This document shows, piece by piece, positions 35,701 through 41,169 of a DNA stretch of 64,000 nt (the stretch's first letter is position 1; each line of letters begins with the position of its first letter). Source of the stretch: Anodontia alba (Eukaryota; Mollusca; Bivalvia; Lucinida; Lucinidae); assembly GCA_964016985.1 (NCBI GenBank), contig OZ024837.1, positions 35,123,622 through 35,187,621 on the forward strand, written 5' to 3'. Made by a program: the position numbers and the translations under genes. Below the pieces are notes generated by a model. That model did no database searches. It had not been told where the DNA came from and saw only the letters and a list, made by a program, of their open reading frames with translations.

Positions 35701-37279
35701 AAACTCTCCTATGTGGCTACAGGATTTTGAACTTGGCAACGGGCGAACACGATACATCGGCAAAGAAGAAAAGAACTTCTGGATCGATCTCATAGCAAAG
35801 TATCTGAAACCATTGGAAAACGACGAAGCACAGCAAAAGAAAACTCAAGAAAATTTGATAGAACTAAGAAATAAAATGAGTCTAATGTTCTTTATGATAA
35901 ATGCCCTGTTCATTGTGATAATATTCACTTTACAATATACAAATGCGGTAAAAGAAGGCCGTGGTTTGTCTATTCCGTTGCCATGTCATGCTGAAAATGG
36001 ACGACCGCTAACCCTGGAACCAATATCGCTGTTATTTATGGTAGTCTATGGCATTGCCCTTGTGATACAGTTCATCGCCATGTTCTTTCACCGTATGGGA
36101 ACCTTCTTGCATATCATTGCTTCCACAGAAGTAAATTGCATGAAACCCAACCAAAACGAGATATCTGCCATGGACATAGCAAGCAAAATTGCCTTGGTGA
36201 AGGAAATGCAACAGATACAAGATGATGATGATACAAGATCGGTGACAACAACAGCCAGTGATCTGGATGAGGATAGCAGTATAACACAAGATGATTCTCC
36301 CAGATTTAAAAGAAGGAAGACGATTATCAAACTGACCAGGCGAAAGAAGCATCACTCATCAGAACATAGTAGTAATCTTGGAAGTAAATTCATGAAGAAT
36401 TTTATGGACCTTGCTGACGATTTAAGGAAGGAGCGCGTCAGTGAAAGAAGTGACAGAAGTAGATGTCCTGGCCGGAAAGGAAGCAGTGGGAAAAGGAGAA
36501 GTAAGAAAGCAATGCGCGCGATGACAAGCCTTCAGCATGACAAAAATATAGTTCTACACAAGGCTGATGCGATAGAGACAAAGTGGCAAAGAATGACAAG
36601 ACGTGGGGATAGTTCGCACAGTAAGGTTGAGAATTGGATACATCTAGTTAGAGATGTTTTATCGCAATCTAGGACAAGTCTGAACACAATTGGTGAAGAA
36701 GAGAAACGGAGTTCACTTCCATGGAAAAATCGTATCAGTAGGGCCAATTCGGTAGAAACCATACATTCTAATTATTCTGATGATATAAAAACTCGATCCT
36801 TACCTAAACGTGCTAGTTATGCGGGGTCCTCTGCTTTGAATATAATTGCTGATGAAGACGAAAGTGAAAATAGATTAGCAAGCATTAATAAAATTGAGCC
36901 AGCAAAAGATAAAAACATATTAAAGGAATATGATAATGTGTTCTTTGAAAATGGACAGAAGGCAGACAATAATGTAGAATTAAGAAATAAAACACTCCTT
37001 ACAGTAGGACCAAGACCGACATCAGACATAACTCCTTATTTAAGACCTAATTCTGATATCTCTGTAAACAGCAGGCCTAGGTCCTATGTTTCACCTCGAA
37101 TAAGTGAAGAGGACACTGAAGCTCATTCTATTGAATCTGAGTCAGACGATTCTGATGGGTCTATTTCAGCTGCCCCTTCTGTGACTTTTAAACATGAAGC
37201 TGAATATATTGAAATGAAGGAAGCGTCATCAGCATCCACAAGTGTTCCAGCACCCATTGATACAATAACCACCTCCTGA
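7390..37279 (+). CDS. Metazoan chitin synthase, 16 joined exons
   Basis: Family 2 glycosyltransferase that polymerises UDP-GlcNAc into chitin at a membrane; in molluscs it is linked to shell, gut lining and larval structures (family knowledge). Sixteen exons joined at GT-AG sites keep one frame and sum to 5397 nt (1798 aa). Layout, numbered from ATG 7390: hydrophilic N-terminus (1-90); multi-pass membrane region (about 100-560); catalytic domain with CATMWHE (about 625-631), HIFFDDAFE, LDGDVDF (793-799), SPGCFS (860-865), GEDRW (897-901) and QRRRW (935-939); then further membrane segments, SWGTRE (about 1118-1123), a probable coiled coil, a membrane pair and a Ser/charged cytosolic tail. No myosin-head exon was seen, unlike myosin-fused molluscan chitin synthases. 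The start is uncertain. All exons were called by eye, without transcript data. Confidence 0.93.
7525..7855. mobile_element. Pogo/Tigger-like MITE (CAGTCGACTCTCG family)
   Basis: 331 bp, TA on both sides, ends CAGTCGACTCTCGTTATCTC and its inverse. Central hairpin AGAGGAGAAATTGCTCCT. A different family from the CAGTCGAACCTC group although the first bases agree. Begins 67 bp after the exon 1 donor. Confidence 0.85.
7978..8064. repeat. (GT)n(GA)n microsatellite
   Basis: Compound dinucleotide repeat in the intron after exon 1. Confidence 0.95.
8266..8450. repeat. GATCAGAC-type inverted repeat element
   Basis: CCCAGTGAAGAGTCAGATCA faces TGATCTGAGGCTTCGTTGGG; the inner part has a second GATCAGACTGGGCGG pair. 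Confidence 0.65.
8530..8762. repeat. GATCAGAC-type inverted repeat element
   Basis: CATGTGCGCCCAACGAAGAT pairs with the GTCTACGTTGGGCGCACATG side. The best-preserved member. Confidence 0.7.
8929..9650. repeat. Tandem repeat, three units, last split by a MITE
   Basis: Units begin AGCTGYCTCRCSTGGAACGC (first unit CTCGTGAAACGC) near 8929, 9106 and 9261. Each contains GGATTAAGRATACGCCCA and CGACAGRTCAATTTGG. The third is interrupted at 9365-9611 and resumes to about 9650. Confidence 0.75.
9365..9611. mobile_element. TTAACCC-type MITE inside a tandem repeat
   Basis: Ends TTAACCCTTAA and TTAAAGGGTTAA, with central hairpin 9468-9535. It interrupts the third unit of the 8929-9650 tandem repeat: the sequence on either side joins to give the same order as units 1 and 2. 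Confidence 0.75.
9676..9866 (+). CDS. Chitin synthase exon 2
   Basis: Acceptor TTTAG at 9671-9675, donor GTATAT at 9867. Starts in phase 0 with SDEGVTNPAFDN and continues with a Ser/Asn/Lys-rich hydrophilic stretch ending TDKR. The frame is open back to the acceptor and matches both neighbouring exons. A hydrophilic cytosolic N-terminus is inferred. Confidence 0.75.
9905..10254 (-). mobile_element. Pogo/Tigger-like MITE (CAGTCGAACCTC family), diverged
   Basis: About 350 bp flanked by TA. The right end read on the minus strand is CAGGCGTACCTCAATGGCTC. The central part includes GTTGTGTGTACTCATTAGAAT, but the matching palindrome arm is degraded. It lies just after chitin synthase exon 2. Confidence 0.7.
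10733..10903 (-). mobile_element. GC-fold MITE copy 5, internal deletion
   Basis: Both ends present, but the second palindrome arm and about 100 bp are missing. Flanking T/T (TT/TT). Confidence 0.85.
11283..11560 (+). mobile_element. GC-fold MITE copy 6
   Basis: Complete palindrome. Flanks C and T do not match. Confidence 0.9.
11970..12072. repeat. Inverted repeat AAAGTTAAGTACTATTC
   Basis: AAAGTTAAGTACTATTCACA and GAATAGTACTTAACTTTTGC, about 60 bp apart; a small foldback element. Confidence 0.6.
12320..12868 (-). mobile_element. GC-fold MITE copy 7, interrupted by copy 8
   Basis: The left part 12320-12570 and the right tail 12844-12868 (ATTATATAGGTATG...) are separated by copy 8. Flanking A/A. 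Confidence 0.85.
12571..12843 (-). mobile_element. GC-fold MITE copy 8, nested in copy 7
   Basis: CATTAAGAAAATACGCC to TTTCCGTAATG. It splits GGTCAAA from ATTATATAGG of the host copy; one palindrome arm is damaged. Flanking A/A inside a run of A. Confidence 0.88.
13028..13481 (+). CDS. Chitin synthase exon 3, first membrane segments
   Basis: The acceptor TTTGTAG ends at 13027; a second in-frame AG three bases on (13029-13030) would remove one Ser, a NAGNAG-type tandem acceptor. Donor GTAAGT at 13482, phase 0. Encodes KSWDVFR, a membrane segment (VIVSIFLSLVILVMTMI), an extracellular-type Cys-containing loop with a possible N-glycosylation site (NVT), and a second membrane segment. Confidence 0.9.
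14080..14300 (+). repeat. Interspersed repeat shared with 27560-27790
   Basis: Both copies carry TCCTAAAGGAAATAAAATAT then CTGYACTATGATGA and an upstream CATACAAAAACACAAAA-like block in the same order. No terminal structure seen. Confidence 0.55.
14310..14523. mobile_element. TTAACCC-type MITE
   Basis: TTAACCCTTGTC and GGCAAGGGTTAA ends, hairpin 14350-14417 (stem CCAGATCAGTTGGCTTC). Close relative of 40526-40739; the two share even the non-palindromic flanks (GGGCGTGGCATCTTAATTTA). Confidence 0.8.
14658..14712. repeat. (TC)n microsatellite
   Basis: Pure CT run adjacent to a CTGAAAAGGGGTCTG-type repeat. Confidence 0.95.
15075..15301. mobile_element. Foldback MITE with GGGCCCAGTTGTTC ends
   Basis: 227-bp element with terminal GGGCCCAGTTGTTCAAA inverted repeats and inner inverted pairs (TGCTGAAAAAATGTGAGT / ACTCACATTTTTTCAGCA). 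Second copy at 41460-41693. Confidence 0.8.
15600..15850. repeat. GCATGCGCA-type inverted repeat
   Basis: GAGCATGCGCAAAATGC, GCGCATGCGCAAAGTC and a GGACAGTGAAG...CTTGCTGTCCGCATGTG pair. Relatives at 16330-16560, 16690-16930 and 62175-62345. Confidence 0.55.
16071..16347 (+). mobile_element. GC-fold MITE copy 9
   Basis: Complete; palindrome centred on CCTCGACGAGG. Flanking A/A. Confidence 0.9.
16690..16930. repeat. GCATGCGCA-type inverted repeat
   Basis: GAGCATGCGCAAAAATGTGC, CGCATGCGCAAAGTCTCATC, then GCGGACAGCGAATGCCC and GTCTTCGTTGTCCGCG. Confidence 0.55.
16924..17032. repeat. 100-bp foldback element
   Basis: ATAATCTTGTCCGGTGACCT at the left and AGGTCATCGGACAAGGTTAT at the right. A second copy lies at 19086-19195. 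Both are in chitin synthase introns, flanking exon 4. Confidence 0.75.
17076..18125 (+). CDS. Chitin synthase exon 4, multi-pass membrane region
   Basis: A single 1050-nt exon, phase 0 at both ends, acceptor TTATTACAG and donor GTAATT. Encodes about 350 residues with many hydrophobic spans and the family-typical segments PSLDPIRGL, LGWWENY, RTKIYI, and LEQSLMLNRRRDD at its end. Much the largest internal exon. Confidence 0.95.
18228..18321. repeat. AAACAGGTTTTGACATT hairpin element
   Basis: CCAGAAAACAGG...TTGACATTCCATGCAAATT faces AATTTGCCTGAAATGTCAAA...CTGTTTTCTGG. Related hairpins are at 4810-4900, 6530-6600 and 53540-53640. Confidence 0.65.
18477..18843 (-). mobile_element. Pogo/Tigger-like MITE (CAGTCGAACCTC family)
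   Basis: TA-flanked, about 367 bp, central palindrome GTATTCATTAGAATCGCC / GGCGATTCTATTAGGTAC. Lies in the intron after exon 4. Confidence 0.75.
19086..19195. repeat. 100-bp foldback element
   Basis: TATCCTTGTCCCGTGACCTG with its inverse CAGGTCACCGGACAAGGTTA. Same family as 16924-17032. Confidence 0.75.
19327..19496 (+). CDS. Chitin synthase exon 5, start of catalytic domain
   Basis: Acceptor CTTTTCAG, donor AG|GTAACA at 19497. Encodes a Pro-rich linker and then MIYVCATMWHET, the conserved entry into the animal chitin synthase glycosyltransferase domain. Ends in phase 2. Confidence 0.95.
19690..19910 (+). repeat. Diverged direct repeat, unit 1
   Basis: Shares order and many blocks with 20415-20640: ATTTCTGCATATTTTG, TTTTACTATG, AGAATAAAA, TTGCAAATTT, CTTCTTCTGTATAAAG-like and CGAAAGATGT. 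A duplication within the intron between exons 5 and 6. Confidence 0.65.
20415..20640 (+). repeat. Diverged direct repeat, unit 2
   Basis: See 19690-19910, about 725 bp upstream. The unit spans the beginning of an uninterrupted 123-codon frame (20455-20826) that I do not consider a gene. Confidence 0.65.
20831..20896. repeat. Hairpin of the GCAAACAGTG family
   Basis: AAACAGTGCAGATTCAGAT pairs with the CTGATCAGTGTCTGCACTG side. Short copy in the intron between chitin synthase exons 5 and 6. Confidence 0.6.
21122..21201 (+). CDS. Chitin synthase exon 6
   Basis: An 80-nt exon between TTTCAG and GTACAT. It completes the split Arg codon and reads MDDDQCARKN...DPDYYEFE, matching the family pattern after the CATMWHE block. 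Ends in phase 1. Confidence 0.92.
21660..21939 (+). mobile_element. GC-fold MITE copy 10
   Basis: Complete; in the intron between chitin synthase exons 6 and 7. Flanks C and A do not match. Confidence 0.9.
22125..22482 (+). mobile_element. Pogo/Tigger-like MITE (CAGTCGAACCTC family)
   Basis: 358 bp, TA on both sides, left end CAGTCGAACCTCAATGGCTC, right end an inverted copy ending ACTG. Central palindrome TGTATGTTGAGTGTACTCAT around CGATGAGGCG. The best-preserved member in the chitin synthase introns. Confidence 0.85.
22490..22580. repeat. Isolated GTACTCAT palindrome
   Basis: AATCGTATGTTGCGGGTACT ... GAGTATCAACAACGTATG, arms around CGCCTTCATCAGGTGC. Not flanked by known MITE ends; directly follows the 22125-22482 element. 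Confidence 0.6.
22907..23015 (+). CDS. Chitin synthase exon 7
   Basis: A 109-nt exon between TTTCCAG and GTAAAT. Encodes AHIFFDDAFEPHN and a conserved helix (VRQLIETVDKAG). The Asp-rich HIFFDDAFE block is diagnostic of animal chitin synthases. Confidence 0.95.
23723..23876 (+). CDS. Chitin synthase exon 8
   Basis: Between TTTTACAG and GTACGT. Encodes TKYPTPFGGRLEWALPGG followed by HLKDKVKIRHKKRWSQ, a highly conserved block leading into the UDP-sugar binding core. Ends in phase 0. Confidence 0.96.
24401..24682 (+). mobile_element. GC-fold MITE copy 11
   Basis: Complete; ends 46 bp before exon 9. Flanking T/T (TT/TT). Confidence 0.9.
24729..24939 (+). CDS. Chitin synthase exon 9, DGD/DVD core
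   Basis: Between TATTTCAG and GTAAGT. Encodes VMYMYYLLGHRL, ILTLDGDVDFKPSAV and CGRIHPIGMG. The Asp residues of LDGDVDF (about 794, 796, 798) correspond to the UDP-GlcNAc/metal-binding acidic motif of the family. Ends in phase 1. Confidence 0.97.
25411..25730 (+). mobile_element. GC-fold MITE copy 12, extra arm
   Basis: Longer than usual because the right palindrome arm (GGCGGTTCTAACGAGTACCC) is present twice (25557-25625). Flanking C/C. Ends 90 bp before exon 10. Confidence 0.9.
25821..26021 (+). CDS. Chitin synthase exon 10
   Basis: Between ATTTTACAG and GTATTT. Encodes GPMIWYQKFEYAISHW and CSPGCFSMFRASSLMD, the acceptor-side region of the catalytic fold. Ends in phase 1 within the Gly of GEDRW. 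Confidence 0.97.
26480..26705. mobile_element. TTAA-bounded MITE upstream of exon 11
   Basis: 226 bp from TTAAGGGGACTAG to TTCCCCTTAA, with an internal palindrome of TTCACTCTAAAAGAAAAT type sequence. Related pieces (opposed TCAGAAGGG and CCCTTAA blocks) occur near 590-795, 6770-6860 and 14715-14790. It ends 29 bp before exon 11 of chitin synthase. Confidence 0.65.
26735..26899 (+). CDS. Chitin synthase exon 11, EDRW and QRRRW
   Basis: Between TTCTGCAG and GTAAGC. Encodes GEDRWLCTLLLQQGYR (catalytic Asp in the EDRW block) and FYNQRRRWSPSTMAN (QRRRW, the processive chitin-chain-binding motif). A TTAA-bounded MITE ends only 29 bp upstream of the exon. Confidence 0.98.
27560..27790 (+). repeat. 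Interspersed repeat shared with 14080-14300
   Basis: Second copy, with CCAGCGCCGGCTTAAGTGGT matching TAGCTCCGGCTTAAACTGC of the first. In the intron before exon 12. Confidence 0.55.
27977..28274. repeat. 149-bp tandem duplication with palindrome
   Basis: Two units (27977-28125, 28126-28274), nearly identical, each with a palindrome GTGGGTACTCATTAGAAGCG / CATGAGTACCCACAACATAT. Lies in the intron before exon 12; the core resembles that of the GC-fold MITE. Confidence 0.88.
28442..28674 (+). CDS. Chitin synthase exon 12, post-catalytic membrane spans
   Basis: Between GCTTTTCAG and GTACTG. Encodes NDWKNVVKINENISFLYIAY followed by two or more hydrophobic spans ending TSYWQ, the start of the membrane cluster that forms the chitin exit path in this family. 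Phase 0 at its end. Confidence 0.95.
28985..29042. repeat. (TTA)n microsatellite
   Basis: ATTATTATT runs with TAC interruptions in the intron before exon 13. Confidence 0.9.
29282..29511 (+). mobile_element. GC-fold MITE copy 13, one arm lost
   Basis: Both ends intact; the left palindrome arm is deleted, leaving CTAACGAGTACCCACAATC. Flanking A/A. Ends 34 bp before exon 13. Confidence 0.88.
29546..29710 (+). CDS. Chitin synthase exon 13
   Basis: Exactly 55 codons between TGATTTCAG and GTATTT, phase 0 at both ends. Encodes LRLAEVLSAAYALAMMVVVV and another hydrophobic span ending SAILHPQ. Confidence 0.95.
29856..30130 (-). mobile_element. GC-fold MITE copy 14
   Basis: Complete but diverged. 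A second terminus-like CATTACGAA is present just upstream (29837). Flanking A/A. Confidence 0.85.
30962..31472. mobile_element. TTAA-bounded MITE, AGGGGAACGCAA ends
   Basis: 511 bp with terminal TTAAAGGGGAACGCAA and its exact inverse TTGCGTTCCCCTTTAA. TTAA as target site suggests piggyBac- or Kolobok-type mobilisation. No ORF. It ends 55 bp before chitin synthase exon 14. Confidence 0.8.
31528..31704 (+). CDS. Chitin synthase exon 14, SWGTRE signature
   Basis: Exactly 59 codons between GTGTTACAG and GTATTT. Encodes EFYCILHGALYFLAVPSMSM and NMHVVSWGTRES; SWGTRE is the conserved post-catalytic signature of chitin synthases. Then a Lys/Pro-rich cytosolic stretch. The exon begins 55 bp after a TTAA-bounded MITE, and its downstream intron carries a Tc1-like transposon. 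Confidence 0.97.
31754..33344 (+). mobile_element. Tc1-like DNA transposon, apparently intact
   Basis: 1591 bp with 28-bp terminal inverted repeats (31754-31781 and 33317-33344; 27 of 28 positions match; they begin TAC[T/C]GAAAGGAAAAAG) and TA target duplications at 31752-31753 and 33345-33346. It contains one uninterrupted transposase ORF and sits in the chitin synthase intron between exons 14 and 15, in the same orientation. The interior is GC-richer than the surrounding intron, consistent with a recent arrival. Confidence 0.95.
32113..33132 (+). CDS. Tc1/mariner transposase (DD34E)
   Basis: 339 aa, within the usual 330-350 aa of Tc1-type transposases, which cut and paste elements at TA sites. 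N-terminal paired-like helix-turn-helix DNA binding (residues about 1-110, including QQVANHFGVNVSTIERLVRR and a GRP motif, SGRPRL). The catalytic domain has D153 (FTDESR), D241 (QQDNARPH) and E276 (PDLTPIEHIWD), with exactly 34 residues between the last two, plus GGSVMVWGG. No stop or frameshift. ATG 32113 is chosen because MVRLTD begins the family-like sequence; the frame is open further upstream, but that part does not resemble transposase. Confidence 0.96.
   Translation: MVRLTDVQRGRTIALLMQGQRQQQVANHFGVNVSTIERLVRRLRETGHLADRPRSGRPRLTSRRQDRTIRLAHLRNRHLTATETALNTVGTHNRQISPKTVGSRLREIGLRARRPYVGLPLTQARRLRRMAWLTAHAPRLFPMRQWRRVLFTDESRFTLYRADGRRRVYRRRGERFADACVVERDRFGGGSVMVWGGIAHGIKSQLIIVAGDMTAVRYRDEILCPVAVPLVQQRNLILQQDNARPHVARVCQDFLANNNIAPLAWPPYSPDLTPIEHIWDELDRRVRKRRNPPATLAQLRNALIDEWNNIPMRSVNALVNSIQRRIRAATAARGGHTRY
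33345..34137. other. Intron sequence before exon 15
   Basis: A/T-rich; no repeat family from this window and no ORF of note; contains the branch and acceptor region of exon 15. Confidence 0.5.
34138..34483 (+). CDS. Chitin synthase exon 15, coiled-coil linker
   Basis: Between CTTCTGACAG and GTAAGT. Encodes ALLKKFTKDDDEDSDYGFSF, a CICCPKPKP cluster, a probable short coiled coil (FALVLEKLENLEKAVKRE), and an acidic/Ser-rich stretch. Animal type-2 chitin synthases often have a coiled coil here (family knowledge). Ends in phase 1. Confidence 0.93.
34543..34847 (-). mobile_element. Full-length tRNA-derived SINE
   Basis: About 305 bp in minus orientation inside the chitin synthase intron between exons 15 and 16, flanked by a perfect 14-bp direct repeat TATTCACATGATAA (34529-34542 and 34848-34861). 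Read on the minus strand it begins with a tRNA-like head (GGTGGCTCAGCTGG box A, GGTTCGACCCC box B), then a body containing GCGAAAGAATGTGCACAATA, and ends CTCAACACAAACAAAAA. Further copies at 63422-63585 and 58458-58612. Confidence 0.9.
35036..35158. repeat. Long hairpin, GGGGAGGTAAATCGGCGG
   Basis: TTTGGGGAGGTAAATCGGCG and CGCCAATTTACCTCCCCAAA face each other, and GGTTTTACGGTCG pairs with CGACCGTAAAACC. It is followed by a second inverted pair ATTCTAATGCA / TGCATTAGAAT (35179-35392), so the element may run from about 35000 to 35392. Confidence 0.75.
35542..35677 (+). repeat. 68-bp tandem duplication of the exon 16 acceptor
   Basis: Units 35542-35609 and 35610-35677 differ at two positions. 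Each contains CTGTTCTTTATTTTAG and the first bases of exon 16 (TTAACCCAGTCTACAAACCA). Confidence 0.95.
35658..37279 (+). CDS. Chitin synthase exon 16, C-terminal membrane pair and tail
   Basis: Starts at the second copy of a duplicated acceptor (AG 35656-35657) and ends at TGA 37277-37279. Encodes LNPVYKPIPTAQEDENSPMW, FWIDLIAKYLKPLEN, LRNKMSLMFFMINALF with a first hydrophobic span, a second span near GIALVIQFIAMFFHRMG, and about 350 residues of Ser/Arg/Asp-rich low-complexity tail. Using the first acceptor (35588-35589) would meet TAA at 35628-35630. Confidence 0.95.
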
Positions 37280-37339
37280 GTTGTATAAGTGTCTTAAATG
37301 CCACGTTTTAGTGCTAACCCATTCTTTGGATTATGTCCA

Positions 37340-37345
37340 AATAAA
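37340..37345 (+). other. Candidate polyadenylation signal of chitin synthase
   Basis: AATAAA lies about 60 bp after the stop codon at 37279, at a reasonable spacing for a short 3' UTR. No cleavage-site evidence is available. Confidence 0.5.
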
Positions 37346-37525
37346 CAATAGCATAAGATAGTGTACCTTCTGACATATGTGTTTAAAGAAAACGCAAGTC
37401 TTCTTGCTCATCTGTGCAGTCTGAACAAAGTCTTGGCTAGCCAAAGCGCACGCGTATTGTTATGAATCTTCGCTGGGCACACATGTCCGAAAGTACGTTG
37501 TCTGATGTTGTGGCTCACATCTTGT

Positions 37526-37805
37526 CATTACGAAACCACGCCTATTCAAATATATTCGGAAAATTTCACCACCAAAAACTGAAAGTGTTCAGATAAAAAC
37601 TCAGATATTTTTCTTATTCCCACTCAAAACATAGATTGTGGGTACTCGTTAGAACCGCCTCGGCGAGGCGGTTCTAACGAGTACCCACAATCTATGTTTT
37701 TGAGCAGAAATAAGAAAAATAACATATACCCCTGTAAACCCCAATTTTACTGTATAAAAGTGGGGTTTAAGGGGGTCAGAATTATATAGGTATGTTTTCG
37801 TGATG
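37526..37805 (-). mobile_element. GC-fold MITE copy 15
   Basis: Complete, near-perfect palindrome CCTCGGCGAGG. Flanking T/T. Lies 247 bp after the chitin synthase stop. Confidence 0.92.
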
Positions 37806-38180
37806 TCGCCATTCTGACATATCTCCTCTTCATGATATGCATGACATGACTGACTACCTGCTAATGTGTAAAATATTGTAAAAAATGAGTGTATTTAAGT
37901 GTTCATATTTATTGTCATACTATGATATCTAGCTTTCTTTTTTTTTTTTTTTTTTTTTTTTTTTGCAAACTTTTGGGTTACATGTGATATTAACTGTATA
38001 TAATGGCGCAAAAGAGTTATTATAGCTTAGAAATCGATAACGATAAAGTAGTTTGAATAATAAGGTCTGTTGTAGTATGGCACAATAACATATATGTTGG
38101 ACACTGGATGAGTTCGAAAGCAACAGTTGCGCGCCATGAGAAAACGTATCTTTGTGCCACTACCTCCTCTATTCTTAATA

Positions 38181-38834
38181 CAGTCTAACTTCAATGGCTC
38201 AAACATCTTTACACCATGGAAATTTGTTCTGGAAAACATCACGAAAACATACCTTTATATTTTTGACCCCCTTAAACCCCACTTTTATATAATAAAACGG
38301 GGATTTACAGGGCTATACATTATTTTTTCTTATTTCTGCTCCAAAACATAGCCTTTGGGTACTCGTTAGAACCGCCTTGGTGAGGCGATTCAAACTAGTA
38401 CCCACAATCTATGTTTTGAGAAGAAATATGAAAAAATGTCAGAATTTTTTGTTTGAAAACTTTCAGTTTTTGGTGCTGAATTTTTCATTATATTTGAAAG
38501 GCGGTTTTTGGAATGAGGGTAGCTCGAGCCACTGAAGGTAAATCATAGTGCCAGGTCAAGAGGTAAAAGATGATAATTTAGGGATACTTTTTCGATGTTC
38601 AATAATAAAAATGTATATTGAGAGTACTCACAAAAGTCGCCCGATCGCCTCGATGAGACGATTCAAATGTGTATACTCAACACACAATTTCATTGTAAAA
38701 TAAGAAAACAAATTCTCTAAAATACTCCTAAATTTATTTTAGCTTTCGGAAGAATTTCCTAGGGACGCAAAAAATAAGTTCGAATCAGTCACGGTAAACG
38801 AGCCATCGGTGTAAAGGTCATTAAAGTTTTACTG
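38181..38834 (+). mobile_element. Pogo/Tigger-like MITE split by a GC-fold MITE
   Basis: TA-flanked; CAGTCTAACTTCAATGGC to TTTTACTG. A complete GC-fold element (38237-38515) interrupts it. The two remaining parts (about 375 bp) align in order with the other family members. Confidence 0.8.
38237..38515 (+). mobile_element. GC-fold MITE copy 16, nested in a pogo-like MITE
   Basis: Inserted in the CAGTCGAACCTC-family element 38181-38834. Palindrome partly decayed. Flanking A/A. Confidence 0.88.
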
Positions 38835-39276
38835 TATCTAGTATCCAAGTAGTCTGTAAAAAACTACCCTGTTCAGATTGTATATGTCCATAAGTCTGAT
38901 CCGGCTATTGGGTTACCGCGTATACGATATCAGTCCTCTTGTGGTATTTTGTTATGGTGTTTTGAGTAGGAACGTACTTATCTGAAATTATAAGATGTTC
39001 GAGAGGCACTCGGAATATATCTTTTTTTTTCTCTCTCTTTCTCAAAAACCGTTAAATATTTTTCAAACATTATTTTATTATTTTTCAAAGTTTTCCCCAC
39101 CTACGTTTATACATTTTTGCCATCTTCGTTGAAGCGTTTGTATTCCCTCTGCATACCATGAAGTAGACTTACTGCTAAAATAGCGATTTACAGCTGAAAG
39201 GAAAGCCGCGTATTATACAATTCTCATGCATGTTAAGGAATTGAATACATATAAAAAAATGGAGTAATTTAAATTA
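38835..39276. other. No gene recognised
   Basis: Intergenic, A/T-rich with a T/C run near 39020-39045; nothing further seen. Confidence 0.45.
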
Positions 39277-39556
39277 CATTACGAAAACACGCCTATTCAA
39301 ATACATAGAAAATTTCATCTCCAAAAACTGAAAATTTTCAGATACAAAAACTCTGATATTTTTCATATTTCTGCTCAAAACATAGATTGTGGGTACTCGT
39401 TAGAACCGCCTCGTCGAGGCGGTTCTAACGAGTACCCACAATCTATGGTTTTGAGCAGAAATAACAAAAATAATGTATACCCCTGTAAACCCCAGTTTTA
39501 CTATATAAAAGTGGGGTTTAAGGGGGTCAAAATTATATAGGCATGTTTTCATGATG
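39277..39556 (-). mobile_element. GC-fold MITE copy 17
   Basis: Complete; palindrome centred on CCTCGTCGAGG. Flanks A and G do not match. Confidence 0.9.
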
Positions 39557-39769
39557 GAAATTGTGGAGTCTTTTCTCAAAGAGTGGTCGCATTTTGGGTA
39601 GATTGTTTGCAATTTAGCCTAAGTGTACATACACAAAAAAATCCGTAAGATTGTTGTCCACGTGATTATCATTGACCAATAAAGTCAAATTGCGCGTTTA
39701 TACAAAATCCAGGCAACGGTGATTCAAAGCCGCACTATTATTGTCGCTGTGATGTCAGTGCCATGTAAA

Positions 39770-39891
39770 ATGGGTTATCTTTAAAACATGGACAGGGACA
39801 TTTGCAAACAGTGTAGACCCAAATAAGACGCCTTAAAAACGGTGTCTGATCAGAGTCTGCCCCTGTTTGCTTAAATTACAAGAAGGGTTAA
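39770..39891. repeat. Partial TTAACCC-type MITE with hairpin
   Basis: Hairpin 39803-39870 (GCAAACAGTGTAGACCC...GTTTGC) and a right end AAGGGTTAA at 39883-39891; a convincing left end is not visible. Confidence 0.55.
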
Positions 39892-40525
39892 ATGAAAAAA
39901 TCTTAAGTCCCCGTTCAGGACCATTTTCTTAGACTACACACAGAGACAATCGTGCCACAAGTGCTGTCAGTGCTTTGATCAGAAATAATTCGATTCTCTG
40001 GTATATAAAATACTTCAGGAAGCGGGCTACTTTTAAATTACAATACAACATTACCCTTCAATATCTAAGTGAATGCAGCCATGCCAATTTAAGTATGCGC
40101 TGTTGTGGGAGACAGCAGTCAGTTAGCTCCCCTGAGTACTAAACAACCAAGTCTAGTCATTTGGTTTCCTTTGTTTTTACCATTAGCATCTCCATTAAGT
40201 ACACTTTATTTGAGAAATCCAATTCAGTTATGGTCATATGCCTATAAGGCTTTCACAATATCAAAAAGGAATATTCCCTGTGCGATAAAATATATAATGT
40301 AAATAAATATTTCATTTTGATGTAGATAAAATTTATATTAAAAAAACTTTTAAATTCCACTGTGGCCCTTTAAAAAAAAAAAAAAAGAGAAACAGAGCAT
40401 TCCAGTTGGAAGGACCTTGTTAGTATTTGGTCTACCTTGTGCTTTATCTGGCAACGGAGATAATAGGAAAACTACTGCTTTCTCTTATTGGTCTAATATT
40501 CGTGAATTAAATAAATATTTTCCGG

Positions 40526-40739
40526 TTAACCCTTGTCCTGCAGAACCCGGATCTACCCTGCCTTTGCAAACAGTGTAGATCCAGATCAGTTGGCTTCTGA
40601 AGAAGCCAACTGATCTGGATCTGCACTGTTTGTCATTAAGTATTTGAATTGGTATAAACAACTTGGATCAAGTAATCTGAATGGCCGAAAATGATAAATG
40701 GGCGTGGCATCTTAATTTATTCAGCATGACAAGGGTTAA
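40526..40739. mobile_element. TTAACCC-type MITE
   Basis: TTAACCCTTGTC and GACAAGGGTTAA ends, near-perfect hairpin 40566-40633. Same subfamily and length as 14310-14523. Confidence 0.8.
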
Positions 40740-40784
40740 TATACTATGTTGTTGTTTTTCTTATTTGGGACGCAGCGCGAAAAA

Positions 40785-40990
40785 AAAAGGTACCTTCTGA
40801 CATGTGCGCATCCGCGCAGTCTTATCAGAGTCTTCGTTATCTGCCTAAAGAAACTTTGCATCCTTCGCTAACCAGAATACGCCCAGTGAATATTATGATC
40901 AGACTGTGCGAATAGGCAGGCTGATCAGAATTTTTGCTTGGCGCACATGTCCGAAGGTACGTTTTCTGATGTTAAATCTCATTTGTGTAA
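40785..40990. repeat. GATCAGAC-type inverted repeat element
   Basis: ACCTTCTGACATGTGCGCAT faces GGCGCACATGTCCGAAGGTA. Confidence 0.65.
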
Positions 40991-41169
40991 GAACTCTGAG
41001 AACAAACCGTGTGAGTTTATTGTTATTTCTTTTATCTAAGGATATGCACTTTACATCTGAAATGATGCACAAACGAAACCTTAAAACATTACCAACAACG
41101 CATGCCTAGCTCAGCATGCGCATGCGTTCAATATTATGTAAATGTTTCTGTTCGTCGATTTACTCTCGG

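Noticed and set aside
36032..37029. Minus-strand open frames over chitin synthase exon 16
   Set aside because: Shadows of the coding exon; composition follows the sense strand.
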